From Pseudomonas fragi (GTDB lineage: Bacteria; Pseudomonadota; Gammaproteobacteria; Pseudomonadales; Pseudomonadaceae), in the NCBI RefSeq assembly GCF_025426255.1, contig NZ_CP104861.1, forward strand, positions 2,356,001 to 2,420,000: a stretch of DNA of 64,000 nucleotides. Direction: 5' to 3'. Positions 44,386 through 52,534 of the stretch are shown piece by piece. Position numbers and translations under genes: made by a program. The notes under the pieces were generated by a model, which saw nothing but the letters and a program-made list of their open reading frames with translations, had not been told where the DNA came from and ran no database searches. Within the stretch, counting starts at the first letter, position 1. The number at the start of each line of letters is the position of its first letter.

Positions 44386-44540
44386 ACCCGTAGCAGCTGA
44401 CGAGTTCCGCGAGGCTGCGTTCGAGGACGTAGCCTTCGCAAACCCAATAATCGCGGTGTATCTGAACAGTCAATTTCTCAGGTTTTACGACTGCTGCGCA
44501 GCCGAACGCAGCCTCGCGGAGCTCGTCAGCTGCTACGGGT
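44386..44540. repeat. long inverted repeat element (copy B), overlapping the cobM 3' end
   Basis: The terminal 19 bases (ACCCGTAGCAGCTGACGAG) are perfectly complementary to 44522-44540, and the arms extend inward through GAGGCTGCGTTCG / CGAACGCAGCCTC. The right arm overlaps the last 8 bases of cobM and provides its TAG stop (44533-44535). Confidence 0.9.
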
Positions 44541-45297
44541 ATTCACCGGTTTGGGGGCGATACAAATGCGCATGCCCGGCCCGGTACAGCGACGAGTCCG
44601 CAAAGCTGTCACTGGCCAGTACCCGGCCCACCAGAATCAGCGCCGTGCGCCGAAAACCCTTGGCCTGGACCTTGGCTGTAATGTCCGCAAGCGTGCCTTG
44701 CACCCAGTCCTGATCCGGCCAGCTAGCACGGTGGATCACCGCAATCGGACAATCACTGCCGTAATGCGGTGTCAGCTCGGCCACAATATTTTCAAGGTTC
44801 TTGACCCCCAGGTGAATGGCCATGGTCGCTTTGTGCTGCGCCAGGCTGGCCAGTTCTTCGCCCGCAGGCATCACGGTTTTTTCCGCGTAACGGGTCAGAA
44901 TCACGGTTTGTGAAATATCGGGCAGGGTCAATTCTGCACCCAAAATGGCCGCGCAAGCCGCAGTGGCCGTCACCCCAGGAATGATTTCAAAGGCGATATT
45001 GAGCTCGCGCAAGCAGCGGATCTGTTCGCCAATCGCCCCGTACAGGCTCGGATCGCCGGAGTGGACGCGGGCCACATCCTGGCCTTTGGCGTCGGCCGCC
45101 TTGATCAGCGTGATGATTTGCTCAAGGTGCAGCTCGGCGCTGTTGATCACCTGCTCGGCCTGATGGCCTTGCAACACCGCTTCGGGGACCAGTGAGCCTG
45201 CGTAAATGATCACCGGGCAGCTGCGAATCAGGCGCTGGCCTTTGACGGTAATCAGCTCTGGATCGCCGGGTCCGGCGCCGATGAAATAAACAGTCAT
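44533..45297 (-). CDS. cobM: precorrin-4 C(11)-methyltransferase
   Basis: This 254-residue SAM-dependent tetrapyrrole methylase of the aerobic B12 route has the family N-terminus VYFIGAGPGDPELITVKG and the SAM-binding HSGDPSLYGA. Later motifs such as VIPGVTATAACAAILGAEL (read here as IIPGVTATAA) match CobM/CbiF. ATG 45297 is the family start; the longer frame back to 45396 runs into cobE and is rejected. It is the last gene of the riboswitch-controlled cbtB-cbtA-cobE-cobM operon. Its final residues and stop codon lie in the arm of a repeat element, so the natural C-terminus may have been changed by the insertion. Confidence 0.93.
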   Translation of the reverse strand: MTVYFIGAGPGDPELITVKGQRLIRSCPVIIYAGSLVPEAVLQGHQAEQVINSAELHLEQIITLIKAADAKGQDVARVHSGDPSLYGAIGEQIRCLRELNIAFEIIPGVTATAACAAILGAELTLPDISQTVILTRYAEKTVMPAGEELASLAQHKATMAIHLGVKNLENIVAELTPHYGSDCPIAVIHRASWPDQDWVQGTLADITAKVQAKGFRRTALILVGRVLASDSFADSSLYRAGHAHLYRPQTGEYP

Positions 45298-45361
45298 GGC
45301 AGTCTCTTGAAAGGGTCGTGATAGAGCTGTTCTTGAACAACGCTCATAGTGAGGCGGGGGA

Positions 45362-45787
45362 TTATCGCGGGTTTTGCTCGATAGAGGCCAACGCAAAGGT
45401 CGCCCCAGGCGATTTTTGTCGTGTTATCACAAGGCATGCCGCTGCACCGCCGAGTTGTTCGGCCAAGGCCAGTGCGGCACTTTCGGCAATGCCGAAACAT
45501 CCGGTTTGTTCGAACGCAAGGGACGAGCGATGGCTCAGTTCTGGCGCGTACGGTGCAAGTTGTTGCGCGCTGAACACCTCGAAACCGAGGTTGAGTTGCG
45601 CGGCCAGTTGCAGCAAACCAGGTTCCAGGCGTTTGCGATCGATACTGGCCAAGGCGCTGACTGCGCTCAGTGCGATCCCGGCCCGGCCCAGTGATTGCTC
45701 GATCAGCGTCAACAGTTCTTGTGTACTGCAACCCTGACGACAGCCCAGGCCAATCACCAGGATTGGCGAGGTGCTGTGTACTGTCAC
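45362..45787 (-). CDS. cobE: cobalamin biosynthesis protein CobE (CbiG C-terminal domain)
   Basis: This 141-residue protein matches the C-terminal domain of CbiG: ILVIGLGCRQGCSTQEL near the N-terminus, then ALASIDRKRLEPGL and a late GGAAACLVITRQKSPGATFALA. It is needed for, or helps, corrin ring modification; the exact reaction is not settled. GTG 45787 overlaps the cbtA stop (GTGA), which fits the operon's tight packing. The longer frame to 45853 would run inside cbtA. Confidence 0.88.
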   Translation of the reverse strand: MTVHSTSPILVIGLGCRQGCSTQELLTLIEQSLGRAGIALSAVSALASIDRKRLEPGLLQLAAQLNLGFEVFSAQQLAPYAPELSHRSSLAFEQTGCFGIAESAALALAEQLGGAAACLVITRQKSPGATFALASIEQNPR

Positions 45788-46485
45788 GCCGAGTACTGAC
45801 CAGTAGACTTGCGGCGGAACAGCCAGGCGCTGATTACACCCAGAGCCAGCCAAAAGGCAAAGTTGGTCAGTTGTGAGGCAATTTTGAACTGCGACTCCAG
45901 CTCTGCGGGCGCCAGGCTGGAGTGTACCAGTGGCTGCGGTGCACCAAAGAGATGGGGAACCACCAGAATGGCTACGCCCAGCACTTTCAGTGCCCAGTGC
46001 TTACCGAATACCAGTAGTGCGATTGCGACGGCGGTTGAGGCTGCAGTGCTGACCCACCAGATTTGCCGTTGCAGCAGATCAGCCGCGGCAGTGCCCGGTA
46101 ACTCGGGCGGCAAGCCCAAGGTTGGCGCCAGACAGAACACCGCATAACCGGCAAGGCCCCAGAGCAAACCCTGGGATGTGCGAGTTGGCGCGCGCAAGGT
46201 GTACAGGCCCGCCAGCATCAGGGCGAAACCAACAGCAACTACCAGATTGCCGCCAGTGGTGGACAGCACGCGCTGCCAGCCGTCCTCCGGCTCCCAGGCC
46301 TCGGCATCATGTTCGTGGGCAGGCATGGCCATATCTGCATGCTCGTGTGCTTCGGTGGCGGCCGGTTTCTCGTAGGTTTCCGCTTGCAGAATCAACGGGG
46401 CGACCCAAAAACTTTGCAGCAAAGTCAGCAGTAGAGCGGCCAGCAGACCGGTGAAGCCTGCGGTTTGAGCGATACGCTTAATCAT
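45784..46485 (-). CDS. cbtA: predicted cobalt transporter subunit CbtA
   Basis: This 233-residue protein has about five membrane spans (first at AGFTGLLAALLLTLLQSFWVAP) and a histidine-rich loop (HEHADMAMPAHEHD) that may bind cobalt. CbtA with CbtB forms a predicted cobalt uptake system found under cobalamin riboswitches. ATG 46485 is chosen as the family start; the frame from 46506 would overlap cbtB. It overlaps cobE by 4 bp and follows cbtB by 11 bp. Confidence 0.92.
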   Translation of the reverse strand: MIKRIAQTAGFTGLLAALLLTLLQSFWVAPLILQAETYEKPAATEAHEHADMAMPAHEHDAEAWEPEDGWQRVLSTTGGNLVVAVGFALMLAGLYTLRAPTRTSQGLLWGLAGYAVFCLAPTLGLPPELPGTAAADLLQRQIWWVSTAASTAVAIALLVFGKHWALKVLGVAILVVPHLFGAPQPLVHSSLAPAELESQFKIASQLTNFAFWLALGVISAWLFRRKSTGQYSA

Positions 46486-46496
46486 GGCAGGCACTC

Positions 46497-46685
46497 TCAA
46501 TGGCACGGGAAGGCGGAGCTGTGACGGGTGTCATGGGCCGCGTTGTGGACCGCATCGATATGCGAGAACCCGGCAAAGTACACGAGAAAAGCGCCCAGCA
46601 CGGCAGCGCCGACAGCGGCCACAATGCGTTGGCTTTGGGTAGCGGTAGTAGCGGCGGAATGGGTACGGCTGGTGCTGATAGACAT
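46497..46685 (-). CDS. cbtB: predicted cobalt transporter subunit CbtB
   Basis: This 62-residue protein has a Ser/Thr-rich N-terminus, one membrane span (IVAAVGAAVLGAFLVYFAGF) and a C-terminal histidine motif (HNAAHDTRHSSAFPCH) typical of CbtB. ATG 46685 has GAGG upstream and gives the usual family length; 46718 is in frame but too far out. It is the first gene behind the cobalamin riboswitch. Confidence 0.92.
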   Translation of the reverse strand: MSISTSRTHSAATTATQSQRIVAAVGAAVLGAFLVYFAGFSHIDAVHNAAHDTRHSSAFPCH

Positions 46686-46726
46686 GGCGCTTGCCTCTGG
46701 TCGGACGACGGGCAGCAAAGCGCAAG

Positions 46727-46757
46727 AAAACCCCGCGAACGAAGCTCGCAGGGTTTA
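46727..46757 (-). terminator. terminator hairpin of the cobalamin riboswitch
   Basis: On the minus strand AACCCTGCGAGC pairs with GTTCGCGGGGTT and is followed by TTTCTT, between the riboswitch and cbtB. It probably is the expression platform: B12 binding favours termination before cbtB. Confidence 0.7.
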
Positions 46758-46795
46758 ACAGCGCCCGCCCACCGCGGGTTTGTTATTCATATTAA

Positions 46796-46980
46796 CCAGG
46801 CCGGTCTCCGGGCTTGCGAGGGGCTCAACTGTTGAGCCTGCAAACATCTCCTTCCCATGCATCGAGCACAGTGGATCTGATGTTTCTCTCGCTTACCGTT
46901 GCGGGGGCAGCGCCGGACTTGTCAGAGCAAAACGCCTGACGCACCGGTTTCCCGTTTCACCCTGTGAAGGGCACCTGATA
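46796..46980 (-). ncRNA. cobalamin riboswitch
   Basis: Read on the minus strand, the conserved elements occur in order: GGTGCCC, GAAACGGGAAACCGGTG, GCTGCCCCCGCAACGGTAAG, CCACTG, GGGAAGG and, last, the B12 box AGCCCGGAGACCGGCCT (46798-46814). This is the standard adenosylcobalamin aptamer. It controls cbtB-cbtA-cobE-cobM, so cobalt uptake and corrin synthesis fall when B12 is plentiful. Confidence 0.96.
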
Positions 46981-47093
46981 CAAGATGTGTAGGAAACCAC
47001 AGGGATGTGGGTATGCACAAGTCCTGTGGGAGCGAGCCTGCTCGCGAAGGCCTCAAGCGCTTCGCGAGCAGGCTCGCTCCCACAGTTATGAAT
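46981..47093. other. intergenic region between riboswitch and response regulator
   Basis: The non-coding stretch between cbtB and the response-regulator gene is about 408 bp in all (46686-47093). Besides the riboswitch and its terminator it holds a REP doublet (47024-47085), about 10 bp beyond the convergent 3' end of the response-regulator gene. The promoter for the riboswitch transcript should lie near 46985-47020. I see no other gene here. Confidence 0.5.
47024..47085. repeat. REP doublet (inverted pair)
   Basis: CTGTGGGAGCGAGCCTGCTC and onwards (47024-47050) pairs with 47060-47085; near-perfect arms with a 9-base loop. Same family as the copies at 10001, 12282 and 61620. Confidence 0.92.
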
Positions 47094-47459
47094 TCATGCA
47101 GTTGCCAGCATGCTTTTGACCTTGTCGCGCAATTGATCAATCGAGAAGGGCTTGCCAATCACCGCCATGCCTTCTGCAATCTCAAGGGTTTCGGCGTAGC
47201 CGCTGGCAAACAGGATGGGCAGCCGTTGGCGCAGTTCGCGGGCCTTGTCTGCCAGCGCCCGGCCGTCCATGCCCGGCAATCCGACATCGGTCATCAGCAA
47301 GTCGATGTGCTGGGCCTGGTCTGCCAGCAGTTCCATGGCGCGCTCGCTGCCATCAGCTTCAAGCACACTGAACTCCAGTTCTTGCAGCACGTCTACGATG
47401 AGCATCCTAACAATGGCGTCGTCTTCGACCACAAGGATGGTGGAGGGTGTAGCGGACAT
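47094..47459 (-). CDS. single-domain response regulator
   Basis: This 121-residue CheY-like receiver has the acidic pocket (VEDD), phospho-acceptor Asp58 in LLMTDVGLPGMDG, and the conserved Lys in IGKPFS. There is no output domain. ATG 47459 is preferred (GAG nine bases upstream); ATG 47465 is two codons earlier. It faces away from the hybrid-kinase gene that starts 176 bp away and could be part of the same phosphorelay. Confidence 0.9.
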   Translation of the reverse strand: MSATPSTILVVEDDAIVRMLIVDVLQELEFSVLEADGSERAMELLADQAQHIDLLMTDVGLPGMDGRALADKARELRQRLPILFASGYAETLEIAEGMAVIGKPFSIDQLRDKVKSMLATA

Positions 47460-47635
47460 AATCATGATCTCGATAAAAATTTAAGCGCGGGTCTCACAGG
47501 CAGCAAGAATAGCCTTCACCCGCATTTGAGTGTGTTTGTTTGTGCGTAAAAGTGCTCTTAAAGGTAAGAAAATAGAACTATTGCTCGGTAATCCGGCAAA
47601 CTCCAGTTTTTTATGACAGTACACGGGCCTGAAGA

Positions 47636-50600
47636 ATGAACTCACCCGCATCAATTGATGAGCGCAGCTTTCGTAAGCTCTTGAGTCGCAACGTTGGCTT
47701 GCCTTTAGCCGTCGGTGTGCTTAGTGCCGCACTGTTTGTGGTTATGGTCAGCTATTTGTTGTCAGTGATCAGGTGGGTTGAACACAGTGACCGGGTTATC
47801 AGTAATGCCAACGAAGCCGTGCGCCTGACGGTCGATTTGGAGACCGGCATGCGCGGTTTTCTGATCACCGGCGATGAACATTTTCTCGACCCCTATGCCG
47901 TGGCCAAACCGCAGATCAATGTGCAATTGAAGGGTTTGCAGGAATTGGTCAGGGATAACCCGCAACAGGTCGACCGCCTCAAGCGCTTGGAAGCGCTGCA
48001 AGAGGAGTGGAATACCTATGCGCAATCGATGGTCGATATGCGCCGTCAGGACGGTGACTACCGCTCGGCGGTACAGGCCGGTCGAGGTAAGCGCCTGAGC
48101 GATGTCATTCGCAAGGAATACGACGACTTCATCCAAATGGAGCAGCAACTGCGGGTCACCCGCAGTGAAGATGTCAGTCGCACGACAATCATCAGTGTTG
48201 GCCTTTATCTGTTTTTTGTATTGGGTTTGAGCGGCTTTCTGGCCTATATCGGGCGTCGTGATTTAATCGAACTTTCAAGTAGTTACAACAATGCCTTCGA
48301 GTCACAAATCAAGACTGCGCAGCGTCTCGAGCAGCAGGCATGGCTGCGTAACGGGCAAACTGAACTGGCCGAACAGGTGCTGGGCCGTCTGACCCTCAAT
48401 ATGCTGGGCCGTAATATTCTGCAGTTCTGCGCCCAGTACCTGGGGTCAGTGGTCGCTGCGGTGTATGTACGTGAAGATCACGGTGGCCTCAAGCGTGTGG
48501 CCAGTTATGGTTTTTCTCGCGAGCAAGAAGCGCAGGATCAACTGATCCACAATGACGAAGGCATTGTTGGGCAGGCCGCACAGCAGGATCAGCTGATTCG
48601 CCTGGACGACGTGCCCGCCGACTACTGCTTAAAAGTCAGCTCAGGGTTGGGCGAAGGCAGTCCGCGCAGCGTGCTGGTAGTACCCACCAGCGATGATGAT
48701 CGGGTCAATGGCGTCATCGAACTGGGCTTTCTCAGGCCTCTGACCGATCGGGATATCGAGCTGTTCGAACTGATTGCCGACAACATTGGCATGTCGATTG
48801 AGGCCGCGCGCTATCGTCAGCGTCTGCAAGAGGTGCTGGCCGAGACTCAGCAGCTCAATGAGCAACTGCAAGTGCAGCAGGAAGAACTCAAAACCGCTAA
48901 CGAAGAGCTCGAAGAGCAGTCGCGCATACTCAAAGAGTCGCAAACCAGCCTCGAAACCCAGCAGGCCGAGCTTGAGCAGACCAACGAAGAACTGGCAGGC
49001 CAGCGCGATGCGATGGACCGCAAGAACAGTCAGCTTAATCAGGTGCAAGTGCAGCTTGAAGAGCGCGCCGAAGAGTTGCAGCGCTCCAGCAAGTACAAGT
49101 CCGAATTCCTGGCCAATATGTCCCACGAGTTGCGTACGCCGCTGAACAGCTCACTGATTTTGGCCAAACTGCTGTCGGAAAACCCGCAACAGAACCTCAG
49201 CGCAGAGCAGGTCAAGTTTGCCGAGTCGATCTATTCGGCGGGCAATGACCTGCTTAACCTGATCAACGACATTCTGGATATCTCCAAGGTCGAAGCCGGC
49301 AAGCTCGAAGTACGCCCCGAGAACACCAGCGTGGCGCGAGTGGTCGAAGGTTTGCGCGGCATGTTCCAGCCACTGGCGGGTGAAAAGTCGCTGGCCTTTG
49401 AAGTCCAGTTGCAGTCTGGCACTCCGTCGATAATCTACACCGACAGCCAGCGCCTGGAGCAGATTCTTAAAAACCTGCTGTCCAATGCGATCAAGTTCAC
49501 TGAAAAAGGTCGGGTCAGCCTGGCCGTGTCGCGTCAGCCGGGTGTTGGCATTGCGTTTGCGGTCAGTGATTCCGGGATCGGTATTGCCCCGGAGCAACAG
49601 GACAGCATCTTCGAAGCCTTCCGTCAGGCCGATGGCACCACCAACCGCCGTTATGGGGGCACTGGACTTGGCTTGTCGATCTCCAGGGATCTGGCGACCC
49701 TGCTCGGTGGCTCGATCAATGTCAGCAGTAAACAGGGGCAGGGCAGCATCTTTACCCTGATCCTGCCTGAGCAGTATGTAGAGCACGGGCAAGAACCTGC
49801 CCAACTGCCGATTGCCGCCGCGCCACGGGTTGCGCTGGTGGCCGCCAAGCCCCAACCGCTGCCAGCGGTGGTTGCACCGCTCGACATCCCACGTTTTATG
49901 GATGACCGGGAACAGGCTCCGTTTTCCACGCGCTGTATTTTGGTGATTGAAGACGAGCCTAATTTTGCGCACATCCTCTTCGATCTTGCGCATGAGCTGG
50001 GTTATCGCTGCCTGGTTGCCCATGGCGCGGACGAAGGTTTCAGCCTGGCCGCAGAGTTTATTCCTGATGCAATCCTGCTCGATATGCGCCTGCCGGATCA
50101 CTCCGGACTGACTGTATTGCAGCGCCTTAAGGCGCTGGCACCTACCCGGCACATCCCGGTTCACGTGATTTCCGTCGAAGATCGAGTCGAGGCGGCGATG
50201 CACATGGGCGCAGTGGGCTATGCGGTTAAACCCACCAGTCGCGAGGAACTGAAAAATGTATTCGCCCGTCTGGAGGCCAAGCTCACGCAGAAGGTCAAAC
50301 GCGTGTTGCTGGTTGAAGACGATGACCTGCAGCGCGATAGTATTGCCCGCCTGATCGGCGACGATGATATTCAAATCACCGCAGTTGGCTTCGCCCAAGA
50401 GGCACTCGACCTGCTGCGCAGCAATATTTACGACTGCATGATTATCGACCTCAAGTTGCCGGACATGCTGGGCAACGATTTGCTCAAGCGCATGTCGACC
50501 GAGGATATCTGCTCGTTCCCGCCGGTGATCGTGTACACCGGGCGCAACCTGACCCGCGATGAAGAGGCCGAGCTGCGCAAGTATTCGCGCTCCATCATCA

Positions 50601-51112
50601 TCAAGGGTGCCCGCTCGCCGGAGCGCTTGCTGGATGAAGTGACATTATTTCTGCACAAAGTTGAATCTCAGTTGTCCCATGAGCGGCAAACGATGCTCAA
50701 GACCGCTCGCAGCCGCGACAAGGTCTTTGAGGGGCGCAAGATTTTGCTGGTGGATGACGATGTACGAAATATCTTTGCCCTGACCAGTGCGCTGGAGCAA
50801 AAAGGCGCCATTGTGGTTATTGGCCGCAATGGCCGTGAAGCCATCGAGCGCTTGAACGAAATTGAAGACATCGACCTGGTGTTGATGGACGTAATGATGC
50901 CGGAGATGGACGGCTACGAAGCCACCGTTGAAATTCGCAAGAATCCACGCTGGCGCAAGCTGCCGATCATTGCGGTCACGGCCAAGGCGATGAAGGACGA
51001 TCAGGAACGCTGCCTGCAAGCGGGCTCGAATGATTACCTGGCCAAACCGATTGACCTGGACCGGCTGTTTTCCTTGATCCGGGTCTGGCTACCGAAAATG
51101 GAACGACTCTAA
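47636..51112 (+). CDS. CHASE3-GAF hybrid histidine kinase with three receiver domains
   Basis: This 1158-residue inner-membrane sensor has TM1 (about 22-46), a CHASE3-type periplasmic helical domain (TGMRGFLITGDEHFLDPY), TM2 (about 183-206), GAF (about 245-390) and a long coiled coil rich in Glu/Gln (390-490). HisKA follows with phospho-acceptor His497 (MSHELRTPL), then HATPase. Three receivers have acceptor Asp816, Asp938 and Asp1085. The start ATG 47636 has only a weak purine stretch upstream. It is followed by CheR, CheB, a second hybrid kinase and a response regulator, so it probably begins a multi-step phosphorelay. The signal is unknown. The same domain order occurs in Pseudomonas stress and biofilm regulators. 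Confidence 0.92.
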   Translation: MNSPASIDERSFRKLLSRNVGLPLAVGVLSAALFVVMVSYLLSVIRWVEHSDRVISNANEAVRLTVDLETGMRGFLITGDEHFLDPYAVAKPQINVQLKGLQELVRDNPQQVDRLKRLEALQEEWNTYAQSMVDMRRQDGDYRSAVQAGRGKRLSDVIRKEYDDFIQMEQQLRVTRSEDVSRTTIISVGLYLFFVLGLSGFLAYIGRRDLIELSSSYNNAFESQIKTAQRLEQQAWLRNGQTELAEQVLGRLTLNMLGRNILQFCAQYLGSVVAAVYVREDHGGLKRVASYGFSREQEAQDQLIHNDEGIVGQAAQQDQLIRLDDVPADYCLKVSSGLGEGSPRSVLVVPTSDDDRVNGVIELGFLRPLTDRDIELFELIADNIGMSIEAARYRQRLQEVLAETQQLNEQLQVQQEELKTANEELEEQSRILKESQTSLETQQAELEQTNEELAGQRDAMDRKNSQLNQVQVQLEERAEELQRSSKYKSEFLANMSHELRTPLNSSLILAKLLSENPQQNLSAEQVKFAESIYSAGNDLLNLINDILDISKVEAGKLEVRPENTSVARVVEGLRGMFQPLAGEKSLAFEVQLQSGTPSIIYTDSQRLEQILKNLLSNAIKFTEKGRVSLAVSRQPGVGIAFAVSDSGIGIAPEQQDSIFEAFRQADGTTNRRYGGTGLGLSISRDLATLLGGSINVSSKQGQGSIFTLILPEQYVEHGQEPAQLPIAAAPRVALVAAKPQPLPAVVAPLDIPRFMDDREQAPFSTRCILVIEDEPNFAHILFDLAHELGYRCLVAHGADEGFSLAAEFIPDAILLDMRLPDHSGLTVLQRLKALAPTRHIPVHVISVEDRVEAAMHMGAVGYAVKPTSREELKNVFARLEAKLTQKVKRVLLVEDDDLQRDSIARLIGDDDIQITAVGFAQEALDLLRSNIYDCMIIDLKLPDMLGNDLLKRMSTEDICSFPPVIVYTGRNLTRDEEAELRKYSRSIIIKGARSPERLLDEVTLFLHKVESQLSHERQTMLKTARSRDKVFEGRKILLVDDDVRNIFALTSALEQKGAIVVIGRNGREAIERLNEIEDIDLVLMDVMMPEMDGYEATVEIRKNPRWRKLPIIAVTAKAMKDDQERCLQAGSNDYLAKPIDLDRLFSLIRVWLPKMERL

Positions 51113-51113
51113 A

Positions 51114-51929
51114 GTGCATCGAAACACCGATATTGAGTTAAGGCTGCTGATCGAAGCGATCTATCTCAAATACAGTTATGACTTTCGCGATTACTCCGGC
51201 GCTTCGATCAAGCGTCGGGTCAATCACGCATTGCGTCAGTTCGACTGCAACACCATTTCGGCCCTGCAGGAGCGCATCCTGCATGACCCTACGGCCTTTA
51301 TGCAGTTGCTGCAGTTCCTGACCATTCCCGTGAGCGAGATGTTTCGCGACCCGGAGCATTTCCTGGCAATTCGCCAGGAGGTGGTGCCGATCCTCAAGAC
51401 CTACCCGTCGCTGAAAATCTGGATTGCGGGTTGCAGCACCGGCGAGGAGGTGTACTCGATGGCCATCCTGCTGCGTGAGGAAGGCCTGCTGGACCGCACC
51501 ATTATCTACGCAACCGATATCAATCCGCGGTCCCTGGAAAAAGCCAAGCAGGGGATTTTTTCCCTGGAGAACATTCGAGCTTATACCCACAACTACCAAA
51601 AGGCCGGTGGTCAGCGCTCGTTTGCCGATTACTACACCGCCGCCTATGACTACGCGATTTTTGACAAGACGTTGCGCGAGAACGTGACGTTCGCTGATCA
51701 CAGCCTGGCGACCGATAGTGTGTTCTCGGAAACCAATTTAATTTCATGCCGTAACGTATTGATTTACTTCAATAAAAATCTTCAAAACAGAGCCTTTGGG
51801 CTGTTCGAGGAGTCGCTCTGCCATCGCGGCTTCTTGATGCTTGGCAGCAAGGAAACCCTGGATTTTTCGGACTACAGCAAGCAATTCACATCCGTGCTCA
51901 AACAAGAACGGATCTATCGCAAGCTATGA
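51114..51929 (+). CDS. CheR-type protein-glutamate methyltransferase
   Basis: This 271-residue SAM-dependent methyltransferase has the helical CheR N-terminal domain (YDFRDYSGASIKRRVNHAL) and the SAM motif CSTGEEVYSMAI, with later FCRNVLIYF-like sequence (ISCRNVLIYFNK). The start is GTG 51114, one base after the kinase stop. Outside chemotaxis operons, CheR/CheB pairs next to hybrid kinases may methylate the kinase's own coiled coil. The Glu/Gln-rich helix of the upstream kinase is a candidate target. Confidence 0.9.
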   Translation: MHRNTDIELRLLIEAIYLKYSYDFRDYSGASIKRRVNHALRQFDCNTISALQERILHDPTAFMQLLQFLTIPVSEMFRDPEHFLAIRQEVVPILKTYPSLKIWIAGCSTGEEVYSMAILLREEGLLDRTIIYATDINPRSLEKAKQGIFSLENIRAYTHNYQKAGGQRSFADYYTAAYDYAIFDKTLRENVTFADHSLATDSVFSETNLISCRNVLIYFNKNLQNRAFGLFEESLCHRGFLMLGSKETLDFSDYSKQFTSVLKQERIYRKL

Positions 51930-52534
51930 CTGTCCAAAACAGCTACTGGGCTAACCAGGGACCTGTCGAAGCGGTGGTGATCGGGGCTTCTGCGGGCGGC
52001 GTCGAAGCCTTGCTGACGATTTTCGCCGACCTCAAACCCGGTTTTCGCCTGCCGATCATTGTGGTCCTGCATTTGCCTGACGAGCGTCGCAGCCAAGTGG
52101 CCGAGGTGTTTGCCCGGCGCTTGCCAGTACCGGTCAGGGAGGCTCAGGACAAACAGCCAATCGAGCCGGGCACCTTGTACTTTGCAGCCCCTGGGTATCA
52201 CCTGTCGATCGAGCATGATCACAGTTTTTCCTTGAGTCAGGAGGAGCGAGTGCATTACTCACGACCTGCCATTGATTACCTTTTTGAATCCGCAGCCGAC
52301 GTGTATCAACAGCGTTTGGCTGCGGTATTACTGACGGGCGCCAACCAGGATGGTGCGCGGGGAATGAGCCTGGTCAAGGAATTGGGCGGTTTGACGATCA
52401 TCCAGGACCCTGACGAAGCTCAGGTTTCGACCATGCCGCGAGCGGCACTGGATCTGTGCCAACCGGACTGCATTCTTCCCTTGCGCGGCATTGGCCGTCT
52501 GCTCGTCGAGCTGGAACATAACGCATGCTACTAA
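51926..52534 (+). CDS. CheB-type methylesterase domain protein
   Basis: This 202-residue stand-alone CheB catalytic domain, without the usual receiver domain, has the triad elements Ser22 (GASAGGVEAL), a His in VLHLPDERRSQ, and Asp in LTGANQDGARG. ATG 51926 overlaps the cheR stop (ATGA) and its stop overlaps the next gene by 10 bp. With no receiver, its activity may be constant or controlled by protein contacts with the kinases of this cluster. Confidence 0.9.
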   Translation: MTVQNSYWANQGPVEAVVIGASAGGVEALLTIFADLKPGFRLPIIVVLHLPDERRSQVAEVFARRLPVPVREAQDKQPIEPGTLYFAAPGYHLSIEHDHSFSLSQEERVHYSRPAIDYLFESAADVYQQRLAAVLLTGANQDGARGMSLVKELGGLTIIQDPDEAQVSTMPRAALDLCQPDCILPLRGIGRLLVELEHNACY

